Source of the DNA: Paramecium octaurelia
Taxonomy: Eukaryota > Ciliophora > Oligohymenophorea > Peniculida > Parameciidae
Length of the DNA: 64,000 bases
Direction of reading: 5' to 3'
NCBI GenBank assembly: GCA_905182995.1
Contig: CAJJDP010000067.1
Span: forward strand, 135,679 to 199,678
Of this stretch, positions 37,838-49,532 are shown in pieces (position 1 is the stretch's first letter; each line of letters opens with the position of its first letter). A model generated the notes under the pieces. That model did not search any database. It saw nothing but the letters and a program-made list of their open reading frames with translations, and was not told the origin of the DNA. The position numbers and the translations under genes are program-made.

Positions 37838-38306
37838 ATTAAAATTAGAATTAAATTTTATGAAAAAATATTATATATTAATAATAAGTTGATCTTCTGA
37901 TCTAGGATAATTGTGTACCTGTTAAAGTCTTAATTCTAGAATGTAAAGTATTCACACTCTTAAATAGCTATCATTCTTATCAAATTTTCCTAAGACTTCT
38001 ACTCAGATTATTTATATCCTTAGATATAAATTCATTTATTGAGGAATTTCATTAAGATATTGGATTACTGCAGCATTTATTAGTTAATTAATGTTTAAAT
38101 TTCATAAGTATCTAGACTTAGGTTTTTAATATTTTAATCTCAAATGATAAGGGAAAACTTAGAAATGATTGGATAATACAAATATATTTTTTGGCTAATA
38201 AATATAATTACTTGAATATCAATATTAATGTAATTCCCTTTGGTTAATTAATAATAATCATTTTATACAAAATCATTAATAAAACTTCTTAATACATTTA
38301 ATATAA
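37838..38306. other. AT-rich intergenic stretch between divergent genes
   Basis: No gene is visible. It is shared upstream DNA of the coiled-coil gene and the RING protein gene. Confidence 0.4.
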
Positions 38307-39234
38307 ATGATCCAAGAGTTTGAGGTAACTAGTCAGACATATAATAGAAATTTAAACTTTCTGCACTTAACCCAATTTTAGTTTGCTCTGTATGCAATGG
38401 ATACTTTCGATTTGCACATACTCTATCAGAATGTGGTCACACATGTATAAATTTTAGATATCCGAAGTTTGTTTTGTTTGCATTTCGAATAAAATGTACT
38501 GTCCTAAATGTCCTAATATTTAAATAACAAAAAGCACAATTAGGAAGGATCCCTATTTATAATCCATAGTTGATATGCTGTTCCCACAATTCTAATAGGC
38601 TGATTAAATCATTTTGGATCGCTTAAAAAAGTTGTTTGGAAATAGCATTGATTTCAATGATTTATAAAATCTTCTGGTTGAAAATAATAAAAAAAAAAGG
38701 AAGAATCATAAATTTGAATAGAAACAAGGTCTTGTTCATTTAGTTTAGGAAACCTTCAATGGAACCATCTCCTACGATTAGTTCAAGGATAATATTTATG
38801 ATGAGTAAAAGTTCAAGCAATTGTTGGATTACGTCAGAAAATAAAAAATAGCGAGAGAAGAATAATTGATGAATCGAGTCCCAGGTTAGAATAACACCAA
38901 TGGGTCTAAATTATCAGTCACCATCATTGGGAAAACAGAATAAGATAAAAAAATTGCAAAATTAGATTGCAAAGTCACCTATCATCCAAATGAATAATAA
39001 GGACTCATCAAAAGGTTAAGGAAACTGGTGCTGAAATCAGTTTTGAAACAGGATCTGAGTGATTAGGTTATTAACAAAAGCAAGGCAAATCATTAGAATG
39101 TAAGAATAAATTTAATTAATTAGATTGTTTTATATTTTAAGAACATTGACTTAAGAGATGATGAAGATGAAGAGTCATTATTCATAGGAATAGCTGATCC
39201 AACTATAGTTTATGAAATTTTATTTAAGGCATGA
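38307..39234 (+). CDS. Polycomb group RING finger (PCGF/BMI1-like) protein
   Basis: A 285-aa protein with introns at 38325-38347, 38445-38467 and 39100-39123. The opening KFKLSALNPILVCSVCNGYF and the C3HC4 RING (Cys19, Cys22, Cys33, His35, Cys38, Cys41, Cys48, Cys51) match PCGF proteins closely. Two PCGF features follow: a KSTIRKDPYLQSIVDMLFP segment after the RING, and a C-terminal RAWUL-like ubiquitin fold (VLYFKNIDLRDDEDEESLFI). PCGF proteins pair with RING1 to ubiquitinate histone H2A in PRC1. A role in chromatin silencing in this ciliate is inference. Confidence 0.82.
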
Positions 39235-39269
39235 CCAATTTAACATTATATTTTTATTACAATTTAATT

Positions 39270-39845
39270 ATGAGAGAGTAACTACATTTCTAAATTTAGT
39301 TTACAATCTGAATTGAGAACCCTTTATGTCAAATTGGGCATTTTCTATGTGTTCTTATTATTCGACTTAATTTGGTCATCCTTCATCGAGCCAACAACTA
39401 TGAATCAAATATCTTAAGACAATAAAGAAGGATAGACCTAAATTTTATGGATGAGCTCAGTACACATAATTGTAACTGGAATAATTTTTGTACTCTTCTG
39501 CACTTTGATGTGGTAAACTTAGCCACTAAAATTAGGAATGATCAAACTTTTAATACGGTATTTCAGTTATCACATTTTAGAGATTTCATGTATGTCTTCG
39601 TGGTTAGTGGTGGTATGCTTATTATAGTTGTAATTGAAAGAGTGGCTATCTTCATAACCAATACAAAATCAAATGCAGCTATATCTGAAGGAATTAAATA
39701 GAATTGGTCCAGTTTTTTTTATTAATTATTTTACTTTATCAGATATCTTTTGAGACCACTTTACATCTTTGTGATGTTGCATGGATCATTGAAAATAACT
39801 AAACCTTATTATCATATGAGAAACCCAGAACTTTTCATAAATTGA
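39270..39845 (+). CDS. Four-TM membrane protein of unknown function
   Basis: A 176-aa protein with introns at 39278-39299 and 39513-39535. It has four hydrophobic segments: LGIFYVFLLFDLIWSSFI, VHIIVTGIIFVLFCTLMW, FMYVFVVSGGMLIIVVIERV and FFYQLFYFIRYLLRPLYIFV. The C terminus is hydrophilic (HMRNPELFIN). The start lies 35 nt after the PCGF stop on the same strand. No family is recognised. An alternative without the second intron gives a shorter protein with a poorer C terminus. Confidence 0.6.
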
Positions 39846-40194
39846 AATCAAATTTATTTTATAATGTTAAGGAACTTAGATATTAATTATTCATGCTTGA
39901 AATGTTTACATTATAAATACATCTACATTCTATCTCCAAATATTGTTATGAAAACTTAAAAGTATTGATTTTTGGTACAATATATTATAGTTTGATACAT
40001 CTCCAAAATTGGAAAAATGAGAGTTCAAAATAAATTCATTTTTCAAATTCTTGAAGATAATAATATCAATATATAAAATTAACTATTAAAGTTATATGAA
40101 TAGTATATTTATTAAAATTATCATTTGAATATCATTATGATATTATTTTAATTTTGAGGAAGTCGGATTAATTTGATATTAATTTTAGATATAA
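39846..40194. other. AT-rich stretch between convergent genes
   Basis: No gene is seen. Confidence 0.4.
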
Positions 40195-41564
40195 TCAACT
40201 AAGTTATGCAAAAAAAGCATCTTCTTTTGAGAATAACTTCTTTACAGCCTATGGATTTATTCCATCATTTTCATAATTTTTAGCCACAGATTCTTGAGGT
40301 GTTGGAAAAGATTTTTCCACTTTCGCTTATTTTCTTGCTTTTTACGTCTATTATTTATTGCCACTTAACAGATTTTTTTCCTATTATGCCTTCTTTTTTT
40401 GATTTTTAAGTTCAATATCATAAATGTATTCTTTATTTAAGGCTGACCACACAATTTATTTGTTTGCCTTTTCCTATTCATTTAAGATATATTCTTATTC
40501 ATCTAATTCACTTAAAGAAGATAAGATTTCGTTATCTTTTTATTCTTTGATTGGCTCTTTAACAGGAATAGGATATTCTTATTTTAAATTATCTTCTTGT
40601 TTATAGACTTCAGGCTAGACCTTGAGCAATTCTATCATTTCTAGGGCTTTTTTTAAAGTACTTTCTTCTAATTGTTTAATTTCTTCTTCTGTCAATCCTT
40701 TCCTCATTTCTTCTTCTTATTATTTTATTCTTCTATAAGAAGGTGGGTCATTTACTGGTCCTGGAATTCCAGTCTCAATATTTTCAATCTATTCAAATTG
40801 CTCTCTTGTTAACTACGATAATCCTGTTTAGTTGAATTCTGCCAATCTTTTTCTAATTGTTTCATCACAAACCTGTACAGTTTTACAGACCTAAGAAGTA
40901 GGCACGTTTTCTCCATGGAATCTAGCTGAAATGAGTAATGCCGCTCCACAAAGGGATGATGGTCTTCTCCCATAAGCCATCCAATCGAGCATCATTCTTT
41001 TAATTAATTTCATGGCTGTATCAACAATAGCCTTGTATTTATCTCGACTTAGAATTACTATAATTCGATTACCTTATTTCTAATAGTCTTACAAATTTTG
41101 GTATGTAGATTGATGGGTCTAAATATTATAAGCTTTTTGCCAATTGAACTATTTGGGGAGCTTTGGCATCTGCTTTTACAAATTTTAAAAGTTTTAAATA
41201 ACATTTGGCTACCTTTGTAGCAGAGTCCTTTTTTATAAATTCTGAAATCTCTATTAGTAGATAAGGGGCATTTTTACATCTAAATCCAAAATATAGTGCT
41301 TTAGAAAATTATAAATTCGTTACCTGCTCCAGCAAAATATTATCCATTCCTAATTGCATTCTCACTTTTATAAAATTTCAATAATCTTCTAGCTATTTCA
41401 AATGCTTCTTTGTATTCTTCATCAACAGCCAATTCTTGATCCAATATCTTTAAAGTTTTCTCCGTTTCTTAAGGTAATTAATCTTAGTCCTAATACCGAA
41501 CCTCTTGTTAGTGAGCCACCTTTCCCCCGTTTAAAAAATCGACTTGTTCATAATAATTATGCAT
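40195..41564 (-). CDS. BRF1: BRF1, TFIIIB subunit (TFIIB-related factor)
   Basis: A 439-aa protein with introns at 41048-41072 and 41299-41323. It has two cyclin folds. The second contains DWMAYGRRPSSLCGAALLISARFHG and VCDETIRKRLAEF, then NDPPSYRR, all hallmarks of BRF1. The C-terminal block SELDEQEYILNEQEKANKQI matches the BRF1 homology block that binds TBP. BRF1 recruits RNA polymerase III to tRNA and 5S genes. The N-terminal zinc ribbon expected in BRF1 is not found; the protein starts MHNYYEQVDFL with no Cys pairs. Either an upstream exon was missed or the ribbon is lost. Confidence 0.85.
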
Positions 41565-42581
41565 TTCTAGTACAAATGATAATTTATTAAAATATAATAT
41601 ATTTTCAAAAGTAAATTTTTGTATAAATCTAATCAGCAATATCTTCAATCATATTTTGAAATCAATTGCAATATGATTAGATCATCATCAAGATATTTAA
41701 TATAAATGATTACTTAAATAATACTTTCTTAATTGAATTGGTTAATGTTTAGGTTAATCTAAACTATTATTTTTAGATCAAAGCGAATGCAAGTGATATT
41801 AAAATTCGTTTAATTTATAAAGAATAAATTCAATTATTAAAGTAATCAATAATTTTAATCAAGTTATATATTTTAAAATAAAATAAGCTAAATAAAATAC
41901 AGTTATATATTCAACCATTTTAAGGTTATACAATACTCAATATCATTAAAATTCATTTTTACATAAGTTTACTACATATCTTTAAGCTGCTCTTTACAGT
42001 TAAGAAATTAGTAATATTATGTTAATTTACTTCAATTAATCATTTGCTTAGTCTTCCATTTTATTAAAATACTTCTTATTATATTTACAATTTCCTAAAT
42101 TTTAGAATAATAGGAAAGAATGCTCCGAATTAGCAACCAATAAGCGTAAAAGAAATAATAAAAATAATTTTCTGGTAATATTTACACAACTAATTACTTA
42201 TATTAATAATACAGAAAAACACTGAATTTAATTGAAGTAAAATGTTCATAATAATACAAGTAAAACTTTGTAATGGAAACCCAAATTGTATATTCATTGA
42301 GAGAGAAATGAGTATCTTAGGAGATTCATTCTTGTTCCTATTCTTGGATTGCTAGTTCCTGTAGTTTGACATGAAAAATATAAATAATATAACCATTTAT
42401 TATATAGAAAGTCTGTTCTTTACTTAGATTGAAATAAGTTTATAGACTACTTGTTTAAATGAAAGGAACGATTATGGAATCTTTAATTTTATAGTAAGAG
42501 ATGCTTTAATTGTTTGCTGCAAAAAGCTAAGATATAATCATTAATTATAATGTTTCCTAAATCTTGTGATGAATTATATCA
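41565..42581. other. AT-rich intergenic stretch, about 1 kb
   Basis: No coding frame, tRNA or repeat could be supported. The missing zinc ribbon exon of BRF1 was looked for near 41570-41700 but no CxxC pair was found. Confidence 0.35.
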
Positions 42582-44129
42582 ATGTCGACTCTACAAAAAA
42601 AAGTTTCTGGGAAGCTCTCCTAGGTATTTTTATGTCTTTTTGGACAAAGCTGTTGTGAATAAGGTAAAATAGTGAATAAATTGGGTTTATAGGAGTCTAA
42701 TCGTAAAAGAGCAGATCGTGTATTTAATGTGGAAAATACTAAGAGAATAGTTTGGAAATACACCACTGAATAACCAATAAAATTGAAAGGAATCATATTT
42801 GACAATGGAAATTAACCGCAAGAATACTTTGGAGATGATGATGTACTTCGTGAATTAAAAAAACATATCTCAAAGTTATTCTTTTAAGCCAAAGTACAAG
42901 AAGAATATGTGGCTATGTAAGTGATTGGATAAGGAAATTATGCTCTAGTACTAATTAAACTCATTATTATTAGGTTCTTGAATTATAACATTTACACTCA
43001 AATCAAAAATTCGCCTCTAAATGCATAGATAAAAAAAAACTATAGACAATAGAACAAGGAATGGTAATTAATATATTTAACTTCTCAAGGAATCCGTATT
43101 GAATGAAATCCAAATAATGAGGATCTTAAGTCCCCATGAATAACTCATAAATTTGATTGAAGTCTACGAAGGAGATAACAACATATATCTCATAATGGAT
43201 TTAGCCCAGGGAGGCAGTTTATACAAGGAAATGAAGAATAAGTTGACTCTATACAGTAGAAAAGAAGTCTAGAAAGTAAATATTATAATTTAAGATAAGA
43301 TTATGTATTAGTTATTATCTGGCTTATAATACATTCATTCGAAAGGAATCATGCATAGAGATCTCAAGCCAGAGAACATTCTCTTCAAAGAAAAGGGGAA
43401 CATAAACACTTTGACAATTGCCGATTTTGGTTTATCAGTAAAAGTTGATTCTTACCCATACCTATATCCCAAATGTGGAACTCCAGGCTTTGTTGCTCCA
43501 GAGGTGGTTAATTTGATAGATAAAACCTCTTCTTATACAACAGCATGTGATATTTTCTCTGCTGGTGTTATTTTTCACATTTTACTTTTGGGAGAAGGTC
43601 TATTTATTGGAAATGGACACCAAGAGATTTTGAGGATGAACAAACAATTTTAAGTGGATTTAGGAAGAAATAAATACTAATAATTAGACTCCGATGCCAG
43701 AGACTTATTGTAAAATTAATTTTTATTATATTAGATTTAAAATGATACTCTAAGATCCTGATCAACGATTTACAGCATATCAATGTCTGAATCATGTCTA
43801 CTTTTAAAATGATGTTGCTCCTTAATTAAAACTAAAAATGTAATATTCTTTTAATTATGTGTCTTAGATAAGATAGTCCAACTAAGGTTTCTTTCGATCA
43901 TTATCTTGATACTTACAACAGTCCTGATCAAAAATTAATGAACAAAGATAGCAAAAAATTATCTATAGTCACTAGAACTCCAATATATGCTCCAAAAGCC
44001 AGTACACCTGAATTGCCTAAACAAAGATCAATTATGGAGGAATTAAGTCCATTAAGTTCATTTTCTTTAGATTAGCTTTGTAATGAAACTCAAAAAGAAG
44101 ATTAATTATAATTTGCTATTACTAAATGA
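42582..44129 (+). CDS. Ser/Thr protein kinase, CaMK-like
   Basis: A 465-aa protein with six introns: 42672-42692, 42948-42973, 43064-43089, 43276-43299, 43710-43734 and 43840-43867. After an ~110-residue N-terminal region the kinase domain shows GQGNYALV, Lys in FASKCI, HRDLKPENI, ADFGLS and VAPEVV. Spacing is as in CaMK/CDPK-type kinases, but no EF hands are present. A ~90-residue Ser/Thr/Pro tail follows (PTKVSFDHYLDTYNSPDQ). Two of the introns are multiples of three. They were accepted because removal improves the kinase alignment or avoids TGA. Confidence 0.88.
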
Positions 44130-44505
44130 TATTATATATATATATATTGATATATTTTGATAAAAACTTAATATATAACCATTATGAATTTTAATTCTTC
44201 TAACTGGATGAATTAGATATATAATATTAGAATAATGTAAATATAACATAGGTTCTCTATTAAAATTAGCACTCTAATTTTTCTTAGTTTTAAGGAAACA
44301 AATTGTTTAATTTATTTTTATCATTAATCTAAGAATAGTAGAAAAAAAAAAATAAAATATAAAAAAATTTAAAACTTTTCTTCTTCATTTAATTTAAAAA
44401 ATTATATAAGTTGAAAGAGCATCAATGTATGAATATTAATACTTAACTGTACTGATCTATTGTTTGAGGATCAGTAATTACAATTATTAACATCTATAAT
44501 AATAA
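44130..44505. other. AT-rich stretch between convergent genes
   Basis: It contains a short TA-dinucleotide run near 44131-44155 and no gene. Confidence 0.4.
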
Positions 44506-45103
44506 TCAAAGTAGTATTCTCTTGTTGTAAGTTTTTTCTAAATTGTGTATATATTCTTGATGATGGATTTAGAAATCTTCGATGAAGTTGGGAGGTAGAT
44601 TGAAACTATGGTGTGGCTCGACTTCATCTTAAAATTTAGCATCTAATATTTATTTCTAAGATTAAACACAAATAGGTTACTGCCAATTCTTCTCTTTCAA
44701 TTTTTGATCCTCCATTATGTTTGAGTCTAATATGTAAATTCAATGAAATGTCAGTCCCATAGATTTTGTCACACTTTTCGTAAGGACACTATTTGAGCAT
44801 AGAATAAAATGTACTTAAAAATCTCTTTTGATGAGGTTGGCAGTTCTACGTTTTTTTTTGGTTTCTAATTTTTATGGTTAAACGAGGGTGTAATGTTCTG
44901 TGATTGATTCCTAAAATAACTCATCGATTTTGACTTACTTCTAAATAATCAAGACGTTTAGCCAACTGATTTAAATCCTAATCTAAATGATCAATATTCT
45001 TGGAAATCTGTTAAAAGTTCATCATAAGGGTCTCAATTGTGCTTTTGGTACACAATGGTGGTTTTTTCCCCAAGAACTCGATTTGCTCTTTTTCACTCAA
45101 CAT
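44506..45103 (-). CDS. Single C2H2 zinc finger protein
   Basis: A 172-aa protein with introns at 44656-44680, 44789-44814 and 44911-44938. The centre holds one classical finger, CPYEKCDKIYGTDISLNLHI then RLKH (C-x4-C-x12-H-x4-H). A basic stretch precedes it and a helical acidic tail follows (EVEPHHSFNLPPNFIEDFQI). The N terminus is coiled coil. A nucleic-acid or protein-binding role is likely but unspecified. Confidence 0.72.
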
Positions 45104-45289
45104 ACTAATTTTCTATAACTATTAATTAATTTGAGGATGATTGCATACTTACTTTTTCTAAAATATTCCAATTGTATATAATTCTTGAAAATATGCAATC
45201 ACTAAACAAAGAGAATTGTTTCAAATATAATTTATTTATATGAGGACAAATATTCATAATAAGTATTAGAATATTAAATAATTACATAA

Positions 45290-46419
45290 ATGGATTACGA
45301 TAACTTGTACACAAGAATTAAAAAGTACCCTCAAAAATGGGGATTGTAAGAAGTAGAAACTTGGTTGTCAATTGCTGGACTCTCAGAATTTTAATTCAAA
45401 TTCATTTCCAATTAAATAGATGGTGCTCTCTTATCTTCCCTCGAAGAAAGCGATCTGATTGAAATAGGAATAGATGAAAAGTCTGAAAAGTTCCCAATTT
45501 TAATCCAATGTAGAAATTGAATACATAAGTAGGGATTAAATAAGGTCTAAAAGATTACTCATATTTTCTAAAAGATAAACTGCATTAAGAGTATATCCTT
45601 TAGGGAACAACAGAAGATGATCTGAGCATTACAAAATGCTAACGTTCTTCATTGATAGCATCATAGAATTACGAGAAAACTATTTAAAAGGTTGTTACTT
45701 TCTATTAAGAGGAAGGTGCAATTAACGAGGTGTAACCATTTTAATAGGTGAATCAAAAATATGAATAAAATCTTAATGGACTGATCTTAATTTTATATCA
45801 AGATCCTCCGAAATAATACAATTTTCTGAATTAAGAAATATCAATAGGAAGAAACTACGATAATACAATAGTATTATCTGAAGATTACATAAGCAGACAA
45901 CATTGTAAAATAACATGGAATTCAAACAACCAAACCTTTTACTTGCAAGATTTGGGTTCTACATCAGGAACCTACATTTTGCTCATTTACCCAACTTTGT
46001 TATAAGAATAATTTATCATATAAATGGGATCTGCTCAATATAGAATAGAGAGACTAGATATCCAAGGTATGAAATGTTCAGTGTAGATGAAGATTGTTGA
46101 AGGGAATAGATTAGGATTTACATTTTGTTTTGAATTAATAAAAAATCAGTCAAGTTTAATATTCGGACGGAATTAGTAGTTGTTTGCTATGGATCCTGTA
46201 ATTATTTGAGTTTCACATAGATAGAATCTGAGCAATATACATGCACAATTTCAATTCATCGATGATGGATTAGTGATTGAAGATCAAGGGAGTAGAAATG
46301 GTACTTGGTTGAGATTGAGTGTTCCTTAATAAGTTAGTGAACCAATTAAATTGATAAATGGAAGGAGATTTAGATTAGCTTATGAGAAGGTTTTTGAATG
46401 CGTTGTAAATCCAATTTGA
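45290..46419 (+). CDS. SAM domain plus two FHA domains
   Basis: A 359-aa protein with introns at 45510-45532 and 46198-46224. Residues about 15-75 form a SAM domain (LQEVETWLSIAGLSEFQFKF, ESDLIEIGI). Residues about 165-235 form an FHA domain (ISIGRNYDNTIVLSEDYISR, HCKITW, DLGSTSGTYI). A second FHA lies at about 275-345 (LIFGRNQQLF, NLSNIHAQFQF, DQGSRNGTWLRL). The second intron (27 nt, containing TGA) splits the second FHA and keeps frame when removed. SAM domains oligomerise and FHA domains bind phosphothreonine, so a signalling scaffold is likely. Confidence 0.82.
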
Positions 46420-46504
46420 ATAGATGTTTGTTGTTTAGTTAAATTTGCATTCATATTTAAGAAAAAGAAAAATAATGTAAACTGTATTTTAATAATGATT
46501 CTAA

Positions 46505-47780
46505 TCAATTTGCTAATAATTTTCTCTTGAGTTATCCTAATTTGGAGGATATCAAATCTACAGCTACAGCAACGGATCTCTTTTATTTAATTCTAAGTTT
46601 ATCTATAATATGAATACCTGCTGGCAGTATCAGTTTCGTATTCTTATCTCTTCAATCTACAATCATTATCCCTGTTTTCTTTCTCTTTGGATTTGATGGA
46701 AATCTTTTGATCAACTTCGAATTTTTCATTTTTGGCTTATTGGATTCTGTTTGATAAGGAATCAATCAATCCTGAATAGAGAAATTAATGAACATTATAC
46801 CTTCCATATATGTTTTATCTTGATTGGCTTTGACCAATTGATCGGATAAGAGAGTTCTCAAATCTTCATATGAGCTTTGTCTGAGACTTTCAGCTTAATC
46901 CTCTCTGATTCTCTCTGATTAAATGTAATTTTCAATTTATTTAAGAATGGACAAAACCTTTCTAGTCAACACTTCACATTGACTTGGCTCATCTGCTGAA
47001 GTTTAAGCTTAACTAGCCAATTGACTAAGAATTTCGATCATGGATTTATAGCCTTCCAAATGAACCTTGAATTGTATTGTTATAGTTTACATGATGTTTT
47101 AATTTATTTACTTTTTGAGCTACCTAAGCAAATGAAGAGATTCCCTTAGAATCAATATCTTCTTCCACATCTTCATCATTGTATTAGAAACTGAAATCTT
47201 CTTAAAGGAATGAGGGTTATGGCTATTAGAATCTATTTCTATTCTTGACCAACACATCCAAATATTTATTGAAGTATCCTTTGACTTAATTAACTCCGAA
47301 TAATGCTTATTCAAGATTGTCCAGAATTGTTTAGTAGGTAGCTGATTCCTTTTATCTCTTCAATGTCTAATAATCTAGTTCTGCCTTCAAATCTGCAATT
47401 TCTAGATTCTTTCTCTCCAAACTAGCCACTGCTTATACTTTCTATGGGTTCAATGAATCTAAATCACTCTTCAAAGTAAGGGAAGTGACAGTGCTTGTGT
47501 TAATAATTTCTGTCAATTAGCTCAAAGCAATATCACAGTTCTATTTGAATCTTACAATTCTCTCATCATCTCTTTTTTGTTCTCCTTCCAATGTTTGTTC
47601 TAAGTGTTGCATTATATCAACCAAATTAGAGACAACTGGATCATCTGTTTACATCTCCATCTGAATTGTTTGTAAAATTGTTTGTCCAAATTATGTTTCT
47701 TCTAGTTCAGCAATTTATTAATCAAATTCTGTTGCTAGACAGCCCACAATCACCAATACAAGAAGCAAGGCTCGTTTCAT
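46505..47780 (-). CDS. Secreted coiled-coil protein, trichocyst matrix protein-like
   Basis: A 398-aa protein with introns at 46593-46617, 46772-46800 and 47066-47090. A signal peptide MKRALLLVLVIVGCLA opens the chain. The rest is acidic and heptad-rich, with low aromatic content (MQHLEQTLEGEQKRDDERIV, LDSLNPQKVQAVASLERKNL), acidic FQYNDEDVEEDID, and a few cysteines. Paramecium trichocyst matrix proteins share this layout: they are secretory precursors that are cleaved and crystallise in the defensive organelle. The assignment rests on general architecture, so family membership is probable rather than proven. Confidence 0.72.
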
Positions 47781-48052
47781 ATTTAATATAATTAACAATA
47801 AAAATCCGTTTTCCACTCTGTTTATTAATATGCTTATAAATTCGATAAACTTACTCTAATGAATTTATGTACTCATTTTGATATCAACTACAAATTATTC
47901 AACATTATTATCAGTAAAGATATGTATGATACAACCAGATATCTTTAGCTAACTAATATAACTTAAATTATTCGTTTTAAGACTGCTAATTTTAATTAAC
48001 TATTTAAAACTTGATTTAGCTGCAAAAATTAGATTATAAATTTAATTTAAAA

Positions 48053-48235
48053 ATGAACTCAGAAATAATTGAAGTGTGTTAACATTAAAAAGACAATATT
48101 CTTGTTAAAATGAAGAACGGAGAAAAGAAATGGTTTAAATTTGACGAGGTTCTCAAATAATAGCCAAAAATGCTAGCACAATGGCTCGAGAAGCAAGTAT
48201 TTTTCAGGGAAGTGGAGGAAGATAAATTATATTGA
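48053..48235 (+). CDS. Minimal chromo-shadow-like protein
   Basis: A 60-aa intronless ORF. The sequence SEIIEVCQHQKDNILVKMKN, then a KWFKFDEVLKQQPKMLAQWL stretch and EKQVFF, follows the chromo shadow domain pattern. That pattern is a strand, a strand with VK, then a final amphipathic helix after a Pro. Chromo shadow domains dimerise heterochromatin proteins such as HP1. No chromodomain or other part is present in the gene. The first in-frame ATG is used; upstream DNA is AT-rich and non-coding. Confidence 0.55.
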
Positions 48236-48257
48236 TGTGTTTTATTTTATTTAAAAC

Positions 48258-48496
48258 TCAAAGATTCAAACTCCATTCTAAATCGATATCATCGATCTCA
48301 AGAGCTTCTTGCTTTCATTTCTATCCTTCATTTATTAAACTTTACTAAATTCCGGCTAGAATAATATATTCTCAAAATTAATTATTTCATCAAATTGATT
48401 GAGAAGTTCAAAATTCACAACATTTAAATTCATTACACTTATTTTACAGCTAAGCAACATCATACATTTATTTAGATCTTTAATTTATTTTCCCAT
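48258..48496 (-). CDS. Small protein, possible fragment
   Basis: A predicted 69-aa protein (MGKQIKDLNKCMMLLSCKIS..., ending ALEIDDIDLEWSLNL) with a 29-nt intron at 48312-48340. Another minus-strand coding-like piece lies just upstream in a different frame (RLVVDNKLIKLNLLLEKTNL), so this may be the 3' part of a longer or broken gene. No family is recognised; a leucine-repeat flavour is visible. Confidence 0.4.
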
Positions 48497-48994
48497 ATCA
48501 AATTAGGCATAAAAAAATAAAAATCTAATTCATCATATAAAATCTCATTTAAATTAGTCTTTTCTAATAATAAATTCAATTTTATCAGTTTATTATCTAC
48601 AACTAATCTCCATTCTTTTTGTACTCATTAAGTATTAAAGTTATTAAATCTTAACTCAATATTTTTAGTTTGTTAAAAGCAATTATAAAATTATTTTTAG
48701 TTACTCATTAATAATTTTTAAGATTAATACTTTTTTAAGTAAGTTCCTTTAATAATTATTATATTTGTAAGTAAAACCTACAACAATCTCTAGACACTTT
48801 GATCTAATTGATAAAGTTACAAAGGTAATATTGGCGATATTGTTTAATGGATATTAATGGTAAAAATATTTTTATTAATTGACATTCAAAGCTGTCAATG
48901 AATTAAATGAATAAACTATATCAAAATTTTTGTTTCTTTTTAAATAATTTCATCAAAAATATATCATTTTATTGAAATAACAAAAAATCCTAGA
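48497..48994. other. AT-rich stretch with a coding-like fragment
   Basis: Minus-strand bases about 48500-48640 read RLVVDNKLIKLNLLLEKTNL and onward, adjacent to the small gene at 48258-48496. The rest is AT-rich without a gene. Confidence 0.35.
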
Positions 48995-49397
48995 ATGAAT
49001 AAAGAATAGAGCAGAATCCCTGATAAAAATTAACCGAAAAGTGCACTAAAAAAAGAAATTAAAAAAGGAAATTAGAGTATTTAAGATCAAAATAATTTAA
49101 GTTAAAAGGTTTGATAGAAAGGGGCAAGAAATTAAATAAGGGTCAAAATATGAGATCACAATAAATGACAAGGCCTAATTCTTCACTCTTAATGATAATG
49201 ACAATGAAATCTCTAATCTAGACTCATCTAATTCTTCGAAATACGAAAATACAGAGAGTTGTACTAAAACTAACCTTAGGACTTCAAGAAGTCTAGAACT
49301 CAATTCGAAGGAGGAAGCGTTTTTGAAGATGCTGAGTTATAATTTCGAATAAAATAAGAAAAAAGGAAAAAGAAAAGAATGTTGTATTATTTAGTGA
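48995..49397 (+). CDS. Basic, Ser-rich small protein
   Basis: A 125-aa protein with a 25-nt intron at 49077-49101. The N-terminal half is basic (IKRFDRKGQEIKQGSKYEIT), a motif type seen in many ciliate proteins. The second half is Ser/Asn/Glu-rich and probably disordered (ISNLDSSNSSKYENTESCTK), ending KECCIIQ. No family can be named. Confidence 0.6.
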
Positions 49398-49532
49398 AAC
49401 CTTCGCTATTGTATTTACAATTCTAATTTATGAATAATATATTTAATAAAGACTAGTATATTTTAATAATATATATATGCAATTTTTTAAATTAAAATGA
49501 GCAAGCGACTTTATTTTGGAGACAAAAAAAGC

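Noticed and set aside
39447..39701. ORF starting MDELSTHNC as a separate gene
   Set aside because: Its second half is the real exon of the four-TM gene. Its first half is out of frame with exon 2 of that gene.
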